A program made the translations under genes and the position numbers. The notes under the pieces were generated by a model, which was given only the letters and a program-made list of their open reading frames with translations, did not search any database and was not told where the DNA came from. A DNA stretch of 64,000 nucleotides from Adhaeribacter soli (lineage in GTDB: Bacteria; Bacteroidota; Bacteroidia; Cytophagales; Hymenobacteraceae): the NCBI RefSeq assembly GCF_008727925.1, contig NZ_VTWT01000006.1, forward strand, positions 1 through 64,000. Direction: 5' to 3'. Shown piece after piece: positions 36,655 to 44,970 of the stretch (position 1 is its first letter; each line of letters starts with the position of its first letter).

Positions 36655-37200
36655 ATGAGAAAGGTATTTACCCATTTACTACTCTTATTCCAAATTGGGA
36701 TAATGGCTTGTAATGAGGAGCCAAATAACAAAAGTGAAAGCTTTAAGGGCGTTAATACTAAGCCAAAAACAGTTGAAAGTAAACCTACTTTACCAGCTAT
36801 TGCAAATAATGCCGCTTCTGAAGTTGCTTTGAGTTTTATGAATAACTATAAAGCACACTGTGATAGTGCTTCTAAATCGATGGATACCGGAAAATGGATT
36901 GAATTTAACCCGCTACTCACCCCAAGTTTCAAAATAACTTATAAAAAACTGGTGGATGAGGCCTTTAAGACAGATCCCGAATTGGGGCTTGATGCAGACC
37001 CTATTTTTGATGCTCAGGATTATCCGGATGAAGGCTTTATTTTATTGGAAAATGGTGAGAATGGCTATGTAACTTTACAAGGTAAAGATTGGCCTGATTT
37101 TAAATTAGTAGTGAAGGTTATTCAAGCAAATAATAACTGGTTGGTTGACGGTGCTGGAATAATAAATGTTCCGGAAGAGAAAAGAGTAAAGAGATTATAA
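36655..37200 (+). CDS. Putative lipoprotein, DUF3828-like
   Basis: This 181-aa protein has a type II signal peptide with lipobox IMAC (Cys19), so it should be lipid-anchored in the envelope. The mature part has a low-complexity linker (about 20-50), then a compact domain (ALSFMNNYKAH ... LDADPIFDAQDYPDEGF ... FKLVVKVIQANNNWLVDG) resembling DUF3828/NTF2-like lipoproteins. Codon use is more AT-rich than neighbouring genes and it is flanked by repeat debris, which suggests recent acquisition. Function unknown. Confidence 0.75.
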   Translation: MRKVFTHLLLLFQIGIMACNEEPNNKSESFKGVNTKPKTVESKPTLPAIANNAASEVALSFMNNYKAHCDSASKSMDTGKWIEFNPLLTPSFKITYKKLVDEAFKTDPELGLDADPIFDAQDYPDEGFILLENGENGYVTLQGKDWPDFKLVVKVIQANNNWLVDGAGIINVPEEKRVKRL

Positions 37201-37362
37201 CTAAGCCCCATAAATATCCTTGAGCGCTACGCTCGCAAGCTTCATACTCCCGCCCTCACTTGTGCCCGGATTGACCTCAATTATGTATTCTAAGCGTTCC
37301 GCTAAATTCCCCTCAACCGCTAATTCCTATTTCCGTATCCAAAGCACCAACCTGATAAAACT

Positions 37363-37935
37363 ATGAGCAAAGAAATAAAGGAAATACACCGTGTAGTAGA
37401 TCAGTTAATGATCGGGAACGTGATCCTGTACCCGACCGATACGGTTTGGGGCATTGGGTGCGATGCGGAAAACGTGCAGGCCGTGAAGCGGATCTATGAA
37501 ATAAAGGAACGCCCGGAAGAAAAGCCTTTTATTTTGCTGGTGGCCGACGTGGAAACGCTTAAACGCTACGTAAAAAATGTACCGGAAAACTTCGTGAACC
37601 TGATCCAGAACCAGGAACGCCCGACCACTTATATTTTCAACGATGTCCAGAATTTGCCGCCGGAAGTAATTTCCCGGGACGGCAGCGTGGCTTTCCGGAT
37701 CCCGCAAGATGAGTTTTGCCACCGGCTGACCCGGCAATTTGAACGGGCTATTGTTTCTACTTCGGCAAACGTGAGCGGGAAACAATCCGGGGGGAGTTTT
37801 TCCGATATTCCGGATACCATTAAAGAAAAAGTAGATTACATGGTAGCCTGGCGGCAGGAAGAAGAAATTCAGGCCAGACCTTCCCGAATTGTGCAGTTGC
37901 AGCCCGACGGTAGTCAGAAAGTGATCCGCGAGTAG
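37363..37935 (+). CDS. L-threonylcarbamoyladenylate synthase
   Basis: This 190-aa YrdC/Sua5/TsaC-family enzyme makes threonylcarbamoyl-AMP from Thr, bicarbonate and ATP for the t6A37 tRNA modification. Diagnostic segments are ILYPTDTVWGIGCDAEN (about 20-36), IKERPEEKPFILLV (48-61) and VSTSANVSGKQSGG (about 130-143). It is the short form without the Sua5 C-terminal domain. The 160 bp upstream hold repeat fragments and no clear promoter. Confidence 0.93.
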   Translation: MSKEIKEIHRVVDQLMIGNVILYPTDTVWGIGCDAENVQAVKRIYEIKERPEEKPFILLVADVETLKRYVKNVPENFVNLIQNQERPTTYIFNDVQNLPPEVISRDGSVAFRIPQDEFCHRLTRQFERAIVSTSANVSGKQSGGSFSDIPDTIKEKVDYMVAWRQEEEIQARPSRIVQLQPDGSQKVIRE

Positions 37936-38009
37936 TTTTTTTGCACAAAAGCCTACTGTTTTTTTGAGTAGTTTTGCAGCCGGAAGCATCGAAAGCCTAT
38001 GCTGTTAAA

Positions 38010-38180
38010 GTCCCCCTTTGGAGGGGGGGTAGGGGGAGGATCTTTACGTTATTTGGTACTCTCCCCTTGAGGGGAGCCGGTGGGGTGTTTCACATGGCGC
38101 GAATTACACCCCTCTAACTCCCCTCAAGGGGAGAATCTTCAATAATGTAGTCCTCCCCCTAACCCCCTCCAAAGGGGGGC
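38010..38180. repeat. Nested palindromic repeat, C/G-rich
   Basis: An outer pair of arms (CCCCCTTTGGAGGGGG at about 38012 and CCCCCTCCAAAGGGGGG at about 38163) encloses an inner pair (CTCCCCTTGAGGGGAG at about 38061 and CTCCCCTCAAGGGGAG at about 38118, each itself palindromic). The same nested plan recurs at 50767-50936. It follows the threonylcarbamoyladenylate synthase gene. Confidence 0.75.
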
Positions 38181-38205
38181 TTGTTACCTGCCAGCTTTTC
38201 TGCTT

Positions 38206-38234
38206 CTGTTAATTCTGTAAATCCTGATTCAGAC
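38206..38234. repeat. Repeat arm abutting the cca start codon
   Basis: CTGTTAATTCTGTAAATCCT followed by GATTCAGAC is the reverse complement of the repeat at 36468-36509. It ends 4 bp before the next ATG, so the repeat supplies the immediate 5' leader of that gene. Confidence 0.6.
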
Positions 38235-38238
38235 AAGC

Positions 38239-39705
38239 ATGCAAACTGTTGAACTGCCCGATCATAAAATATTTGGAACCGTAGCCGAAGCGGCCGCTGA
38301 ATTGCAGGTGGAAACCTACGTGATCGGCGGATTTGTGCGGGATCTGATCCTGAAGCGGCCTTCCAAAGATATTGACGTGGTGTGCGTGGGAAACGGTATA
38401 GCACTGGCCGAAAAAGTGGCCGAGAAGTTGCCGCACAAACCCAAAGTGGTGGTATTCAAGAATTTCGGCACGGCCATGCTGCGGGCCGAAGACTGGGAAG
38501 TGGAATTTGTGGGCGCGCGGAAAGAATCGTACCGATCTGATTCGCGGAAGCCGGAAGTGGAAGCCGGAACGCTGGAAGATGATCTGAAACGCCGCGATTT
38601 TACGATCAATGCCCTTGGGATAAGCCTGAACAAAAATTCCTTCGGACAATTGATCGATAAATTCGATGGGTTGGGCGATATAAAGCGGAAAATGATCAAA
38701 ACGCCGCTGGAACCGGGCATTACCTTTTCCGATGATCCCTTGCGGATGATGCGCGCCATCCGGTTTGCCACCCAACTCGATTTCGACATCGATGCCGATA
38801 CCTACGATGCCATTGTCGATAATAAGGAGCGGATCAGCATTATTTCCAGAGAACGGATTACCGACGAGCTGAACAAGATCATTCTGGCCAAAAAGCCGAG
38901 TTACGGTTTCAAGCTGCTCTTCAATACCGGTTTGCTCAAGCTGATCTTCCCAAAAATGGTGGAGTTGCACGGCGTGGAAACCAAAAATGGCAAATCGCAC
39001 AAAGATAATTTCTACCACACGCTGCAGGTTCTGGATAATGTGGCCGAAGTAACCGATAACCTCTGGCTTCGCTGGGCGGCCATTCTCCACGACATTGCCA
39101 AACCTGATACCAAACGTTTCCACGAAAAAGCCGGCTGGACCTTTCACGGGCACGAAGACCGCGGCGCGCGCATGGTGCCCAAGATCTTTGCCGATCTGAA
39201 ACTGCCTTTAAACGAACAAATGCGCTACGTGCAGAAGCTGGTGCGTTTGCATTTGCGGCCCATTGCGCTGGTAAAAGAAACCGTGACCGATTCCGCCGTA
39301 AGAAGATTGCTTTTTGAAGCCGGAGACGACATTGACGACCTGATGAAGCTGTGCGGCGCGGATATTACCTCGAAGAACGATGCCAAGGTGAAACGCTACA
39401 TGCAGAATTTCCGGCTAGTGGAAGAGAAGCTCAAACAGGTAGAAGAAAGCGACAAGCTCCGGAATTTTCAGCCCGTTATTTCCGGCGAGATCATCATGCG
39501 TACTTTCGATCTGAAGCCTTCCAAAGAAGTGGGTTTGTTGAAGGATGCCATAACCGAAGCCATTCTGGAAGGAAAAATCCGGAATGAATTTGAACCGGCT
39601 TACGCATTTCTATTGGAAGAAGGCAGGAAACTGAAGCTGGAACCCGTAATGCTCATTTCCAAAGAAACGGCAGAAGAGATGAAGCTGGCAGTAAAAGCCG
39701 AATAG
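38239..39705 (+). CDS. cca: CCA tRNA nucleotidyltransferase with HD domain
   Basis: This 488-aa class II enzyme belongs to the CCA-adding/poly(A) polymerase family. The N-terminal nucleotidyltransferase domain has GGFVRD (about residues 30-35) and the metal-binding DIDVV (about 44-48), followed by RRDFTINALG and the RMMRAIRFATQLDF neck region. A downstream HD domain (LHDIAKPD, about 283-290, with H335-type LHLRP later) suggests an added phosphatase/phosphodiesterase activity, as in E. coli CCA enzyme. It should add or repair tRNA 3' CCA ends. The start is directly preceded by an intergenic repeat arm. Confidence 0.9.
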   Translation: MQTVELPDHKIFGTVAEAAAELQVETYVIGGFVRDLILKRPSKDIDVVCVGNGIALAEKVAEKLPHKPKVVVFKNFGTAMLRAEDWEVEFVGARKESYRSDSRKPEVEAGTLEDDLKRRDFTINALGISLNKNSFGQLIDKFDGLGDIKRKMIKTPLEPGITFSDDPLRMMRAIRFATQLDFDIDADTYDAIVDNKERISIISRERITDELNKIILAKKPSYGFKLLFNTGLLKLIFPKMVELHGVETKNGKSHKDNFYHTLQVLDNVAEVTDNLWLRWAAILHDIAKPDTKRFHEKAGWTFHGHEDRGARMVPKIFADLKLPLNEQMRYVQKLVRLHLRPIALVKETVTDSAVRRLLFEAGDDIDDLMKLCGADITSKNDAKVKRYMQNFRLVEEKLKQVEESDKLRNFQPVISGEIIMRTFDLKPSKEVGLLKDAITEAILEGKIRNEFEPAYAFLLEEGRKLKLEPVMLISKETAEEMKLAVKAE

Positions 39706-39790
39706 TAAAGGCCTGATTTTTCGAATCGGGTATAAACTTCCGGCTTATGCCAAGTTATACCAAATCGCCAAAAGCCAATTCCATTAAATA

Positions 39791-39908
39791 CTTATGCTGG
39801 TGCGAGATACTTATGCTGGTGCGAGCCTCCGGCTCGTATCACTTTTGCTCGTATCACTTTCAAAACCTGACCAAATAATTCCGATACTAGCCGGAGGCTC
39901 GCACCAGC
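39791..39908. repeat. Inverted repeat GCTGGTGCGAGCCTCCGG
   Basis: Arms of about 25 bp at 39816-39840 and 39883-39908 flank about 40 nt. A partial duplicate of the left arm (CTTATGCTGGTGCGAGATAC) immediately precedes it at 39791-39810. It lies between convergent genes and may work as a transcript end. Confidence 0.65.
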
Positions 39909-39979
39909 GATCAAGGTAATTACAGGAAAGGAACAATCTTTAAAAGAACTTGTATTACTCCGGCCCATTTGGGAATGTC

Positions 39980-40846
39980 TTATTTACGGGTCTGGTTTCC
40001 GGGAGCTGGTTTTCTAATCCATTTCAGGTAAGGAAATACTATCAGGGCGCTCACGATCAGGTAAAGTAAAATAGCCGCGGGTACCAGTTTTTGGCCGGGT
40101 AAATTGGCGCTGGCTACGGCAATGGCAATGGCCGGATGGCGCGAAGCAGCAGCCATTGCCAGAACCGAGCGGTCTGCCGGATCAGGACCACCCAGAAAAT
40201 GGCCTGCCAGTAATCCGGTAATCGAAAAAACTGCAATTGCCAGCACTGTTCCGTTGCCAATCAGATGAATCACGGCCGGAAACATTTTAACCAGTACTGG
40301 CAGCAGCGCTATCCCGAGCATGATCTGCGAAATTCGGGCTACCGGATTCCCGAACTTTTTGGAGAAAGCCGGGGCAAAATACCGCAAGGCAATGCCTGAA
40401 AAAAGCGGCACAATTACTGAAATCAACGCTGAAGCAACAATTTCTTTCATGGCAATGTTTACAGGCCTGACCAGGATAATGTCCAGAATTTTTAAGGTAA
40501 GCGGAATGAGGATCAAAGTGAGTAAGGAGGCTGTAAGCATTAAGCCGATCACGTAGGATCTGCGGCCGCCGGCATGTAAGGGCTTTCGGGGAAATAAGGG
40601 CGCTAGCGGAGAAATTGAAATACCGACGAGGGCTACTTTTACCAGTGGCGACAGAGCGGAAAAATGCGCAATAAGCAAGGCAACTACCGGCATAATAATG
40701 TTCATGGCCAGGACGGAACGCAACAAAAGCCCAGGCTTCCGGATCAGGTAAAAAGCATCTTCCGAAGTGGTTTTTAAGCCATAACCTAAAGCGGTGAGGA
40801 AGATGCTTATTTTCAGGATTACACTGATTATGGCAATGGCATTCAT
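39980..40846 (-). CDS. BASS-type (bile acid:sodium symporter-like) transporter
   Basis: This 288-aa integral membrane protein has about nine hydrophobic spans. The pattern NIIMPVVALLIAHF, SISPLAPLFPRK and, near the C-terminus, RSVLAMAAASRHPAIAIAVA resembles the SBF/BASS fold, whose cross-over helices sit at comparable positions. Substrate unknown. The gene is close to, but 62 bp downstream of, the bestrophin-like triplet on the same strand. Confidence 0.7.
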   Translation of the reverse strand: MNAIAIISVILKISIFLTALGYGLKTTSEDAFYLIRKPGLLLRSVLAMNIIMPVVALLIAHFSALSPLVKVALVGISISPLAPLFPRKPLHAGGRRSYVIGLMLTASLLTLILIPLTLKILDIILVRPVNIAMKEIVASALISVIVPLFSGIALRYFAPAFSKKFGNPVARISQIMLGIALLPVLVKMFPAVIHLIGNGTVLAIAVFSITGLLAGHFLGGPDPADRSVLAMAAASRHPAIAIAVASANLPGQKLVPAAILLYLIVSALIVFPYLKWIRKPAPGNQTRK

Positions 40847-40908
40847 GGGGTACAGTTTTTGAAGTTGCTGGTTTATTTTTTCAGAAGTTTTGCATAGCGT
40901 TACTTATT

Positions 40909-41697
40909 TTATCGGGGACCTTTCCGGATCATTTTCTGCAGGCTTCTAAGCGGCTCCTGGCTTACTTTAAACCTCCTGAAACTGGTGGAGTCCATATCGG
41001 CGATAAGGACGATCACGACGGCATAGGTAATGGTTAAGATCGGTATTTCGAACGTTCTGCGGCTGCCGCTAATACCTTTCTGGTACCCGTACGCGAACAT
41101 GCTGATGACATTCAGAAAAAGCAGCGCTTCCCAGAGGGCATCGGGGATCCGGAAAACCAGGGCTACCGTTTTGCGCTCTTCGGCCAGGGAAATGATCTCG
41201 TTCACGGAAGTGATAAAGAGCGATTTCATAGCCGGCGGAATATCCTGCTCTTCCAGCGAAAGGGCTTGTTCCCAAAGTAACAAATGAATAGCATCTCTGC
41301 GATCGAGGAGGGCTTCTACATTATTGCTTTCCGGAAGTTTAAGAAGAAGATCGGTGTATTCGCTGAAAAGTTTCCGGACGGTGGTTTTCTGTTTTTCCGG
41401 CAAGAGACCGGCGCGTAAATAACCGGCTCCTATGGCGTTTGCCTGCGAAATTACCAGGCCCTTGCGGTCGGCGAAACGGGAAGAGGTAATGGAAAAGGTA
41501 AAGCCAAGCATAAAAGCCAGAAGCGCCAATATGGCGGAGACGGCCGTTCCGATGGGGGCAGTGGGTTCGTTTATTCCGTTTTTAACTTTGCGGTGACCGG
41601 CCCAAAAACCAAATTCCGTAGCAAGCACCCCGATTATCAGAAGGATAATGAACAGCACCCAGGAAGGCATGGAGGTTAAAGAATTCGCTAAATCCAT
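40909..41697 (-). CDS. Bestrophin-like (DUF4239) membrane protein, copy 1
   Basis: This 262-aa protein has two N-terminal transmembrane helices (about 13-33 and 50-72, the second in ILALLAFMLGFTFSIT), a long helical loop and two C-terminal helices (about 190-245). The conserved core EPTAPIGTAVSAILALLAFM and the C-terminal DMDSTSFRRFKVSQEPL are shared with the next two genes. The DUF4239 family has been compared with bestrophin anion channels, but function is not established. It is the third gene of the leftward triplet. Confidence 0.8.
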   Translation of the reverse strand: MDLANSLTSMPSWVLFIILLIIGVLATEFGFWAGHRKVKNGINEPTAPIGTAVSAILALLAFMLGFTFSITSSRFADRKGLVISQANAIGAGYLRAGLLPEKQKTTVRKLFSEYTDLLLKLPESNNVEALLDRRDAIHLLLWEQALSLEEQDIPPAMKSLFITSVNEIISLAEERKTVALVFRIPDALWEALLFLNVISMFAYGYQKGISGSRRTFEIPILTITYAVVIVLIADMDSTSFRRFKVSQEPLRSLQKMIRKGPR

Positions 41698-41781
41698 AAT
41701 GCAGACTTTAAGCCCGGCGGAAACCAGCGGGTGGCGGATTATTCATTCTTTTGTTGGTGCGGTATTTTTATTTAACCGGGT

Positions 41782-42600
41782 TCAGGGGCTGTCTTTTTTC
41801 ATCATTTGCTGTACTTCTATCAGGGGTTGCTGGCTTATTTCGAAGCGGTTCGGCCCGGTAGAATCCATATCGGCGATCATGGCAATTACCAGCGCAAAGG
41901 CAGCGGCCATTAAGGGAATGCTGACGATGCGGCGGGTGCCAAAAGTGCCGGTCTGGTAGCCTACTACAAAAGTTCCCAGGAGGGAAAGGAGGATAAGGGA
42001 GCTCCAGAGTACATCCGGGATCCGGAAAATGAGGCTTACGGTTTTTCGTTCCTGATAAATGTTTATGACATCGTTCAGCGAATCGAGGAAGAAGGTCCTG
42101 ATCTCGGAGTCCATGTCTTCTTTTGTTAGCGTTGAGGCCTGCTGCCACATGAGCGCGTGCAGCGCTTCTAACTGAGCAATGCCCTGAATACTTGCTTGAA
42201 TGTTCCGGTTACTATTTGGACCATATGCTTTTAGGTTTTCCTGCAGGAGGATCTTCAGGTATTCCCGAAGGTATTGCCGGATCGGAGCTTTTTGCTTTTC
42301 GGGAATTAAATTGCTGCGGAGGTAGCAGGATGAAATGGCGTTGGCTTGTTCAATTACCAGCTCTTTGCGTTCTCCGTAGCGCGATTCGGTAAAGGAAAAG
42401 GTAAAGCCCAGCATAAAGGCCAGTAATCCTAAAATTGCCCCGACGGCCGTTCCGATGGGGGAGTCGGGTTCTTTAATGCCTTTTTTTCCTCTCCGCTCTG
42501 CCATCCAGGCGCCGGCTTCGGCGGCCAGTACGCAAATAAGAACTACCAGCGCGAATAAAGCCCAAGAGGGTATGGAAGTAAAAAAGCGGGCTATATTCAT
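41782..42600 (-). CDS. Bestrophin-like (DUF4239) membrane protein, copy 2
   Basis: This 272-aa paralog is the middle gene of the triplet and the longest, with an insert near residues 125-135. It shares PDSPIGTAVGAILGLLAFM (about residues 44-62), the SRYGERKELV segment and the C-terminal DMDSTGPNRFEISQQPL. Gaps of 84 and 101 bp to its neighbours without terminators suggest one transcript. Copies 1 and 2 are closer to each other than to copy 3, as judged from the PIGTAV block. Confidence 0.8.
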   Translation of the reverse strand: MNIARFFTSIPSWALFALVVLICVLAAEAGAWMAERRGKKGIKEPDSPIGTAVGAILGLLAFMLGFTFSFTESRYGERKELVIEQANAISSCYLRSNLIPEKQKAPIRQYLREYLKILLQENLKAYGPNSNRNIQASIQGIAQLEALHALMWQQASTLTKEDMDSEIRTFFLDSLNDVINIYQERKTVSLIFRIPDVLWSSLILLSLLGTFVVGYQTGTFGTRRIVSIPLMAAAFALVIAMIADMDSTGPNRFEISQQPLIEVQQMMKKDSP

Positions 42601-42701
42601 ACATTTTAATTTTATTTTAAATGCCTGGCGTTCTGCAGGAAGTTAATGGCTCTATTCAGGTTTGCTTTCGGCACCGCCTTGATCTGTAAACAGAATTCTG
42701 G

Positions 42702-43490
42702 TCAGGGAGTTTTTTCGTGCATCATTTGCTGTACATCCAATAAGGGTTGCTGGCTTACTTTTAAGCGGCCTCTGCCGGTAGAATCCATATCTGCGATCAT
42801 GACGATGACGAGGGCGAAAGAACCGGCCAGCAAGGGCATGCCTACGCGCGTTTCGGTTCCTTTGCTATGGTGCTGGAAACCGCTGATGAACATGCTCAGG
42901 AAAGCCAGCAGGAACAAGCAGTTCCAGATAGGGTCGGGGATGCGGAAAATGAGCACAATAGTTTTGCGGGTGGCATTCAGGTCGATGGTTTCATTTACAG
43001 ACTGAATGTAAAGGCTCCGGATCTCAGAATCCATATTTTCTTTATCGAGGGAAGCCGTCTGCAGCCAAAGCGCCTGCAGAATTTTATTGAACCGGGGCAT
43101 GTATTTTTCTAACTCCTCCGGACTGGTAAGTTTCACCCGCAAGTCCACGTATTCGCGGAGCAGGTTTCGGGACGTTTCCCGTTGTCTGGGGGGCAGGTAA
43201 CTGGTGCGTAAATACGTTGTTCCAATGGTATTGGCTTCTTCCAGAATATGGTTTTTCCTGTCGCCGAAGCGGGTTGCGGTCATAGAAAAAGTGAAGCCCA
43301 GCAGGAAAGCCAGCAAGCCCAGCATCGCCCCTGCAATGTCGCTGATAGAATCTTCCGGGTCCCGGGATTTTTGCTTTAGCCGGCGGCGGGCAAAAAATGC
43401 ACCGATCTGCGTTGCCAGTAAAGCATAGCAGAAAACGAGCAGAAACAGCGCCCAGCCCGGCAGGGAAATCAGGAAGTTTCCGAGATGCAT
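42702..43490 (-). CDS. Bestrophin-like (DUF4239) membrane protein, copy 3
   Basis: This 262-aa protein is the first gene of the triplet in transcription order. It has the same four-helix plan, but the core reads DSISDIAGAMLGLLAFLLGFT and the loop is more divergent. The C-terminus ends DMDSTGRGRLKVSQQPLLDV. A copy of the ATAGCGTTTT motif (43507-43517) lies just upstream of its start. A decayed fourth family member lies 13 kb away at about 56200-56335. Confidence 0.8.
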   Translation of the reverse strand: MHLGNFLISLPGWALFLLVFCYALLATQIGAFFARRRLKQKSRDPEDSISDIAGAMLGLLAFLLGFTFSMTATRFGDRKNHILEEANTIGTTYLRTSYLPPRQRETSRNLLREYVDLRVKLTSPEELEKYMPRFNKILQALWLQTASLDKENMDSEIRSLYIQSVNETIDLNATRKTIVLIFRIPDPIWNCLFLLAFLSMFISGFQHHSKGTETRVGMPLLAGSFALVIVMIADMDSTGRGRLKVSQQPLLDVQQMMHEKTP

Positions 43491-43624
43491 GTTTTTACAT
43501 TAAAAGTATAGCGTTTTATAAGTAAATTAGCTTTGGTAACCAGACTGAAGAATGGTTGGTGAAAAACACACCACAACGGCAGGCGGTACTACCAGACAAT
43601 TTTACATTTTTGATGTATAGCATT

Positions 43625-44758
43625 TTATTTCACGTTGGCTTTCTCCCAGGCTCTTACTTTTTTCCGGGCTTCGTCGAAGATGCGTTCGTAATTTCCTTTG
43701 CGTAGTTTTTCGCTGGCTTCGGGGCTTAATCCTTTAATAAGCGGTTCGTACATGTTGTAAACCGCATAATACATTTCCGGGCTCGAGGGCGCTACTACGT
43801 CCGTGCCGAAAAGGATGCGGTCCGGGTAGTGGTTTATTACGGTAATGCCGTTTTGCAGCGACTTCGGATTGTTTACCATATATTTCGCTACCTCATCCCA
43901 GGAAATATCGAAATACACGTGTTTCAGGGCCGGATCTTCCAGGATATTAATTACGATGTCCAAAAAGGTGGGATTAGGTTCTCCCATAGAAGCAACTGCT
44001 GAGGGCTGCACCGGTTTTACCACCCGGCCCATACCCACGTGCGCCCAGATAATGGTGGTTTTGGGGTGCCGCTTCAGCAGGTCTTTCATTTGCGTGAGGA
44101 AAACCGGTTCGGCGCCCGCTTTGGCAAAGGGGATATCCATATCGCTGTGCAGAATTACGGCAAGGCCAACTTCGCCGGCAAAATCGAGGATACTGTCTAA
44201 AGCCGGATTGGTAAGGCTGGCTACTTCGCCGGCAACTTTAGAGGATACAAATTCCTTGTGAATACTGAACTCGCCGATGCCCGAAAATACGCCCGGAAAC
44301 GTTTGCAGTACCCGTTTTATATGCGCTTTGCCGTACATGTCGGCCGGGTTGAAACCGGTGATCATCGGGTCGAAGCGCTGCTTTTCTTCAGGAGAAAGTT
44401 TATTGAAAACGCTGGCAATGTAGGCATCGGTGAAGGAATAATAATAGAGCGGCGCATCACTTTGCAGGTAGTAGGTGGGGGCGAAATTTCCGGAATTCTG
44501 GTACGACCAGGCTTGCTGCAGGGGTATGCCGAAAAGGGTAGAACGGCCCACGCGGTTGCCCATAATTTCCAGGTATTGCTGCACCGTAATGCCTTCCTGA
44601 ATATAGTTGGTCAGGTGGAAATGCGAATCGTGAAAATCGTACTTGGGCAGTGGGGCAGTTTTCTTTTTTTTCTTCTGCGCTTCGGCGGAAAAGGCCTGAA
44701 AAATGATAGCCAAAACGATCAGAAAACTGCAGCACCGGTGGTAATTAATGATCTTCAT
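43625..44758 (-). CDS. Secreted amidohydrolase (amidohydrolase-2 type)
   Basis: This 377-aa protein has a signal peptide (residues 1-28, FLIVLAIIFQAFSAEAQ), so it acts outside the cytoplasm. The mature enzyme opens YDFHDSHFHLTNYIQEG, where HxH supplies two metal ligands. Later metal or catalytic residues are likely His in LAVILHSDMD and TIIWAHVGMG, and Asp in DRILFGTDVV. This is the TIM-barrel amidohydrolase plan (PF04909 type); the substrate is unknown. It follows the porin gene by 212 bp on the same strand, and that gap contains a remnant of a second amidohydrolase N-terminus. Confidence 0.85.
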   Translation of the reverse strand: MKIINYHRCCSFLIVLAIIFQAFSAEAQKKKKKTAPLPKYDFHDSHFHLTNYIQEGITVQQYLEIMGNRVGRSTLFGIPLQQAWSYQNSGNFAPTYYLQSDAPLYYYSFTDAYIASVFNKLSPEEKQRFDPMITGFNPADMYGKAHIKRVLQTFPGVFSGIGEFSIHKEFVSSKVAGEVASLTNPALDSILDFAGEVGLAVILHSDMDIPFAKAGAEPVFLTQMKDLLKRHPKTTIIWAHVGMGRVVKPVQPSAVASMGEPNPTFLDIVINILEDPALKHVYFDISWDEVAKYMVNNPKSLQNGITVINHYPDRILFGTDVVAPSSPEMYYAVYNMYEPLIKGLSPEASEKLRKGNYERIFDEARKKVRAWEKANVK

Positions 44759-44815
44759 TTAGCCAGATTTTTAACGGAACAATCCCTTCGTTTTTCAGCG
44801 GAAAACCATAGCGTT

Positions 44816-44917
44816 TTAGCCCGGATTTTTCAGGTAATCGCAATGTTCCGGGACTTTCTGAACGTAGTTGGTCAGCTGGAAACGGGCATTGTGAAATTCG
44901 CAATTCGGAAGTAACAT
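44816..44917 (-). pseudogene. Remnant of an amidohydrolase N-terminus
   Basis: This 33-codon frame reads MLLPNCEFHNARFQLTNYVQ followed by 13 more residues and a stop. It aligns with the mature start of the adjacent amidohydrolase (PKYDFHDSHFHLTNYIQ), but HxH has become HxxxF. DNA similarity is also visible. It looks like a partial duplication or the decayed end of a lost paralog. A larger overlapping frame (44745-44993) in another register shows no homology and was not called. Confidence 0.55.
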
Positions 44918-44970
44918 ATGCGGTGGTTTTTAGCGGTAAATTCAGGTTTCGGGCTTCATTGAACATGCTC

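Noticed and set aside
38209-39153. Long minus-strand frame (about 314 codons) opposite the cca gene
   Set aside because: It mirrors the codon pattern of cca, whose nucleotidyltransferase and HD motifs are unmistakable.
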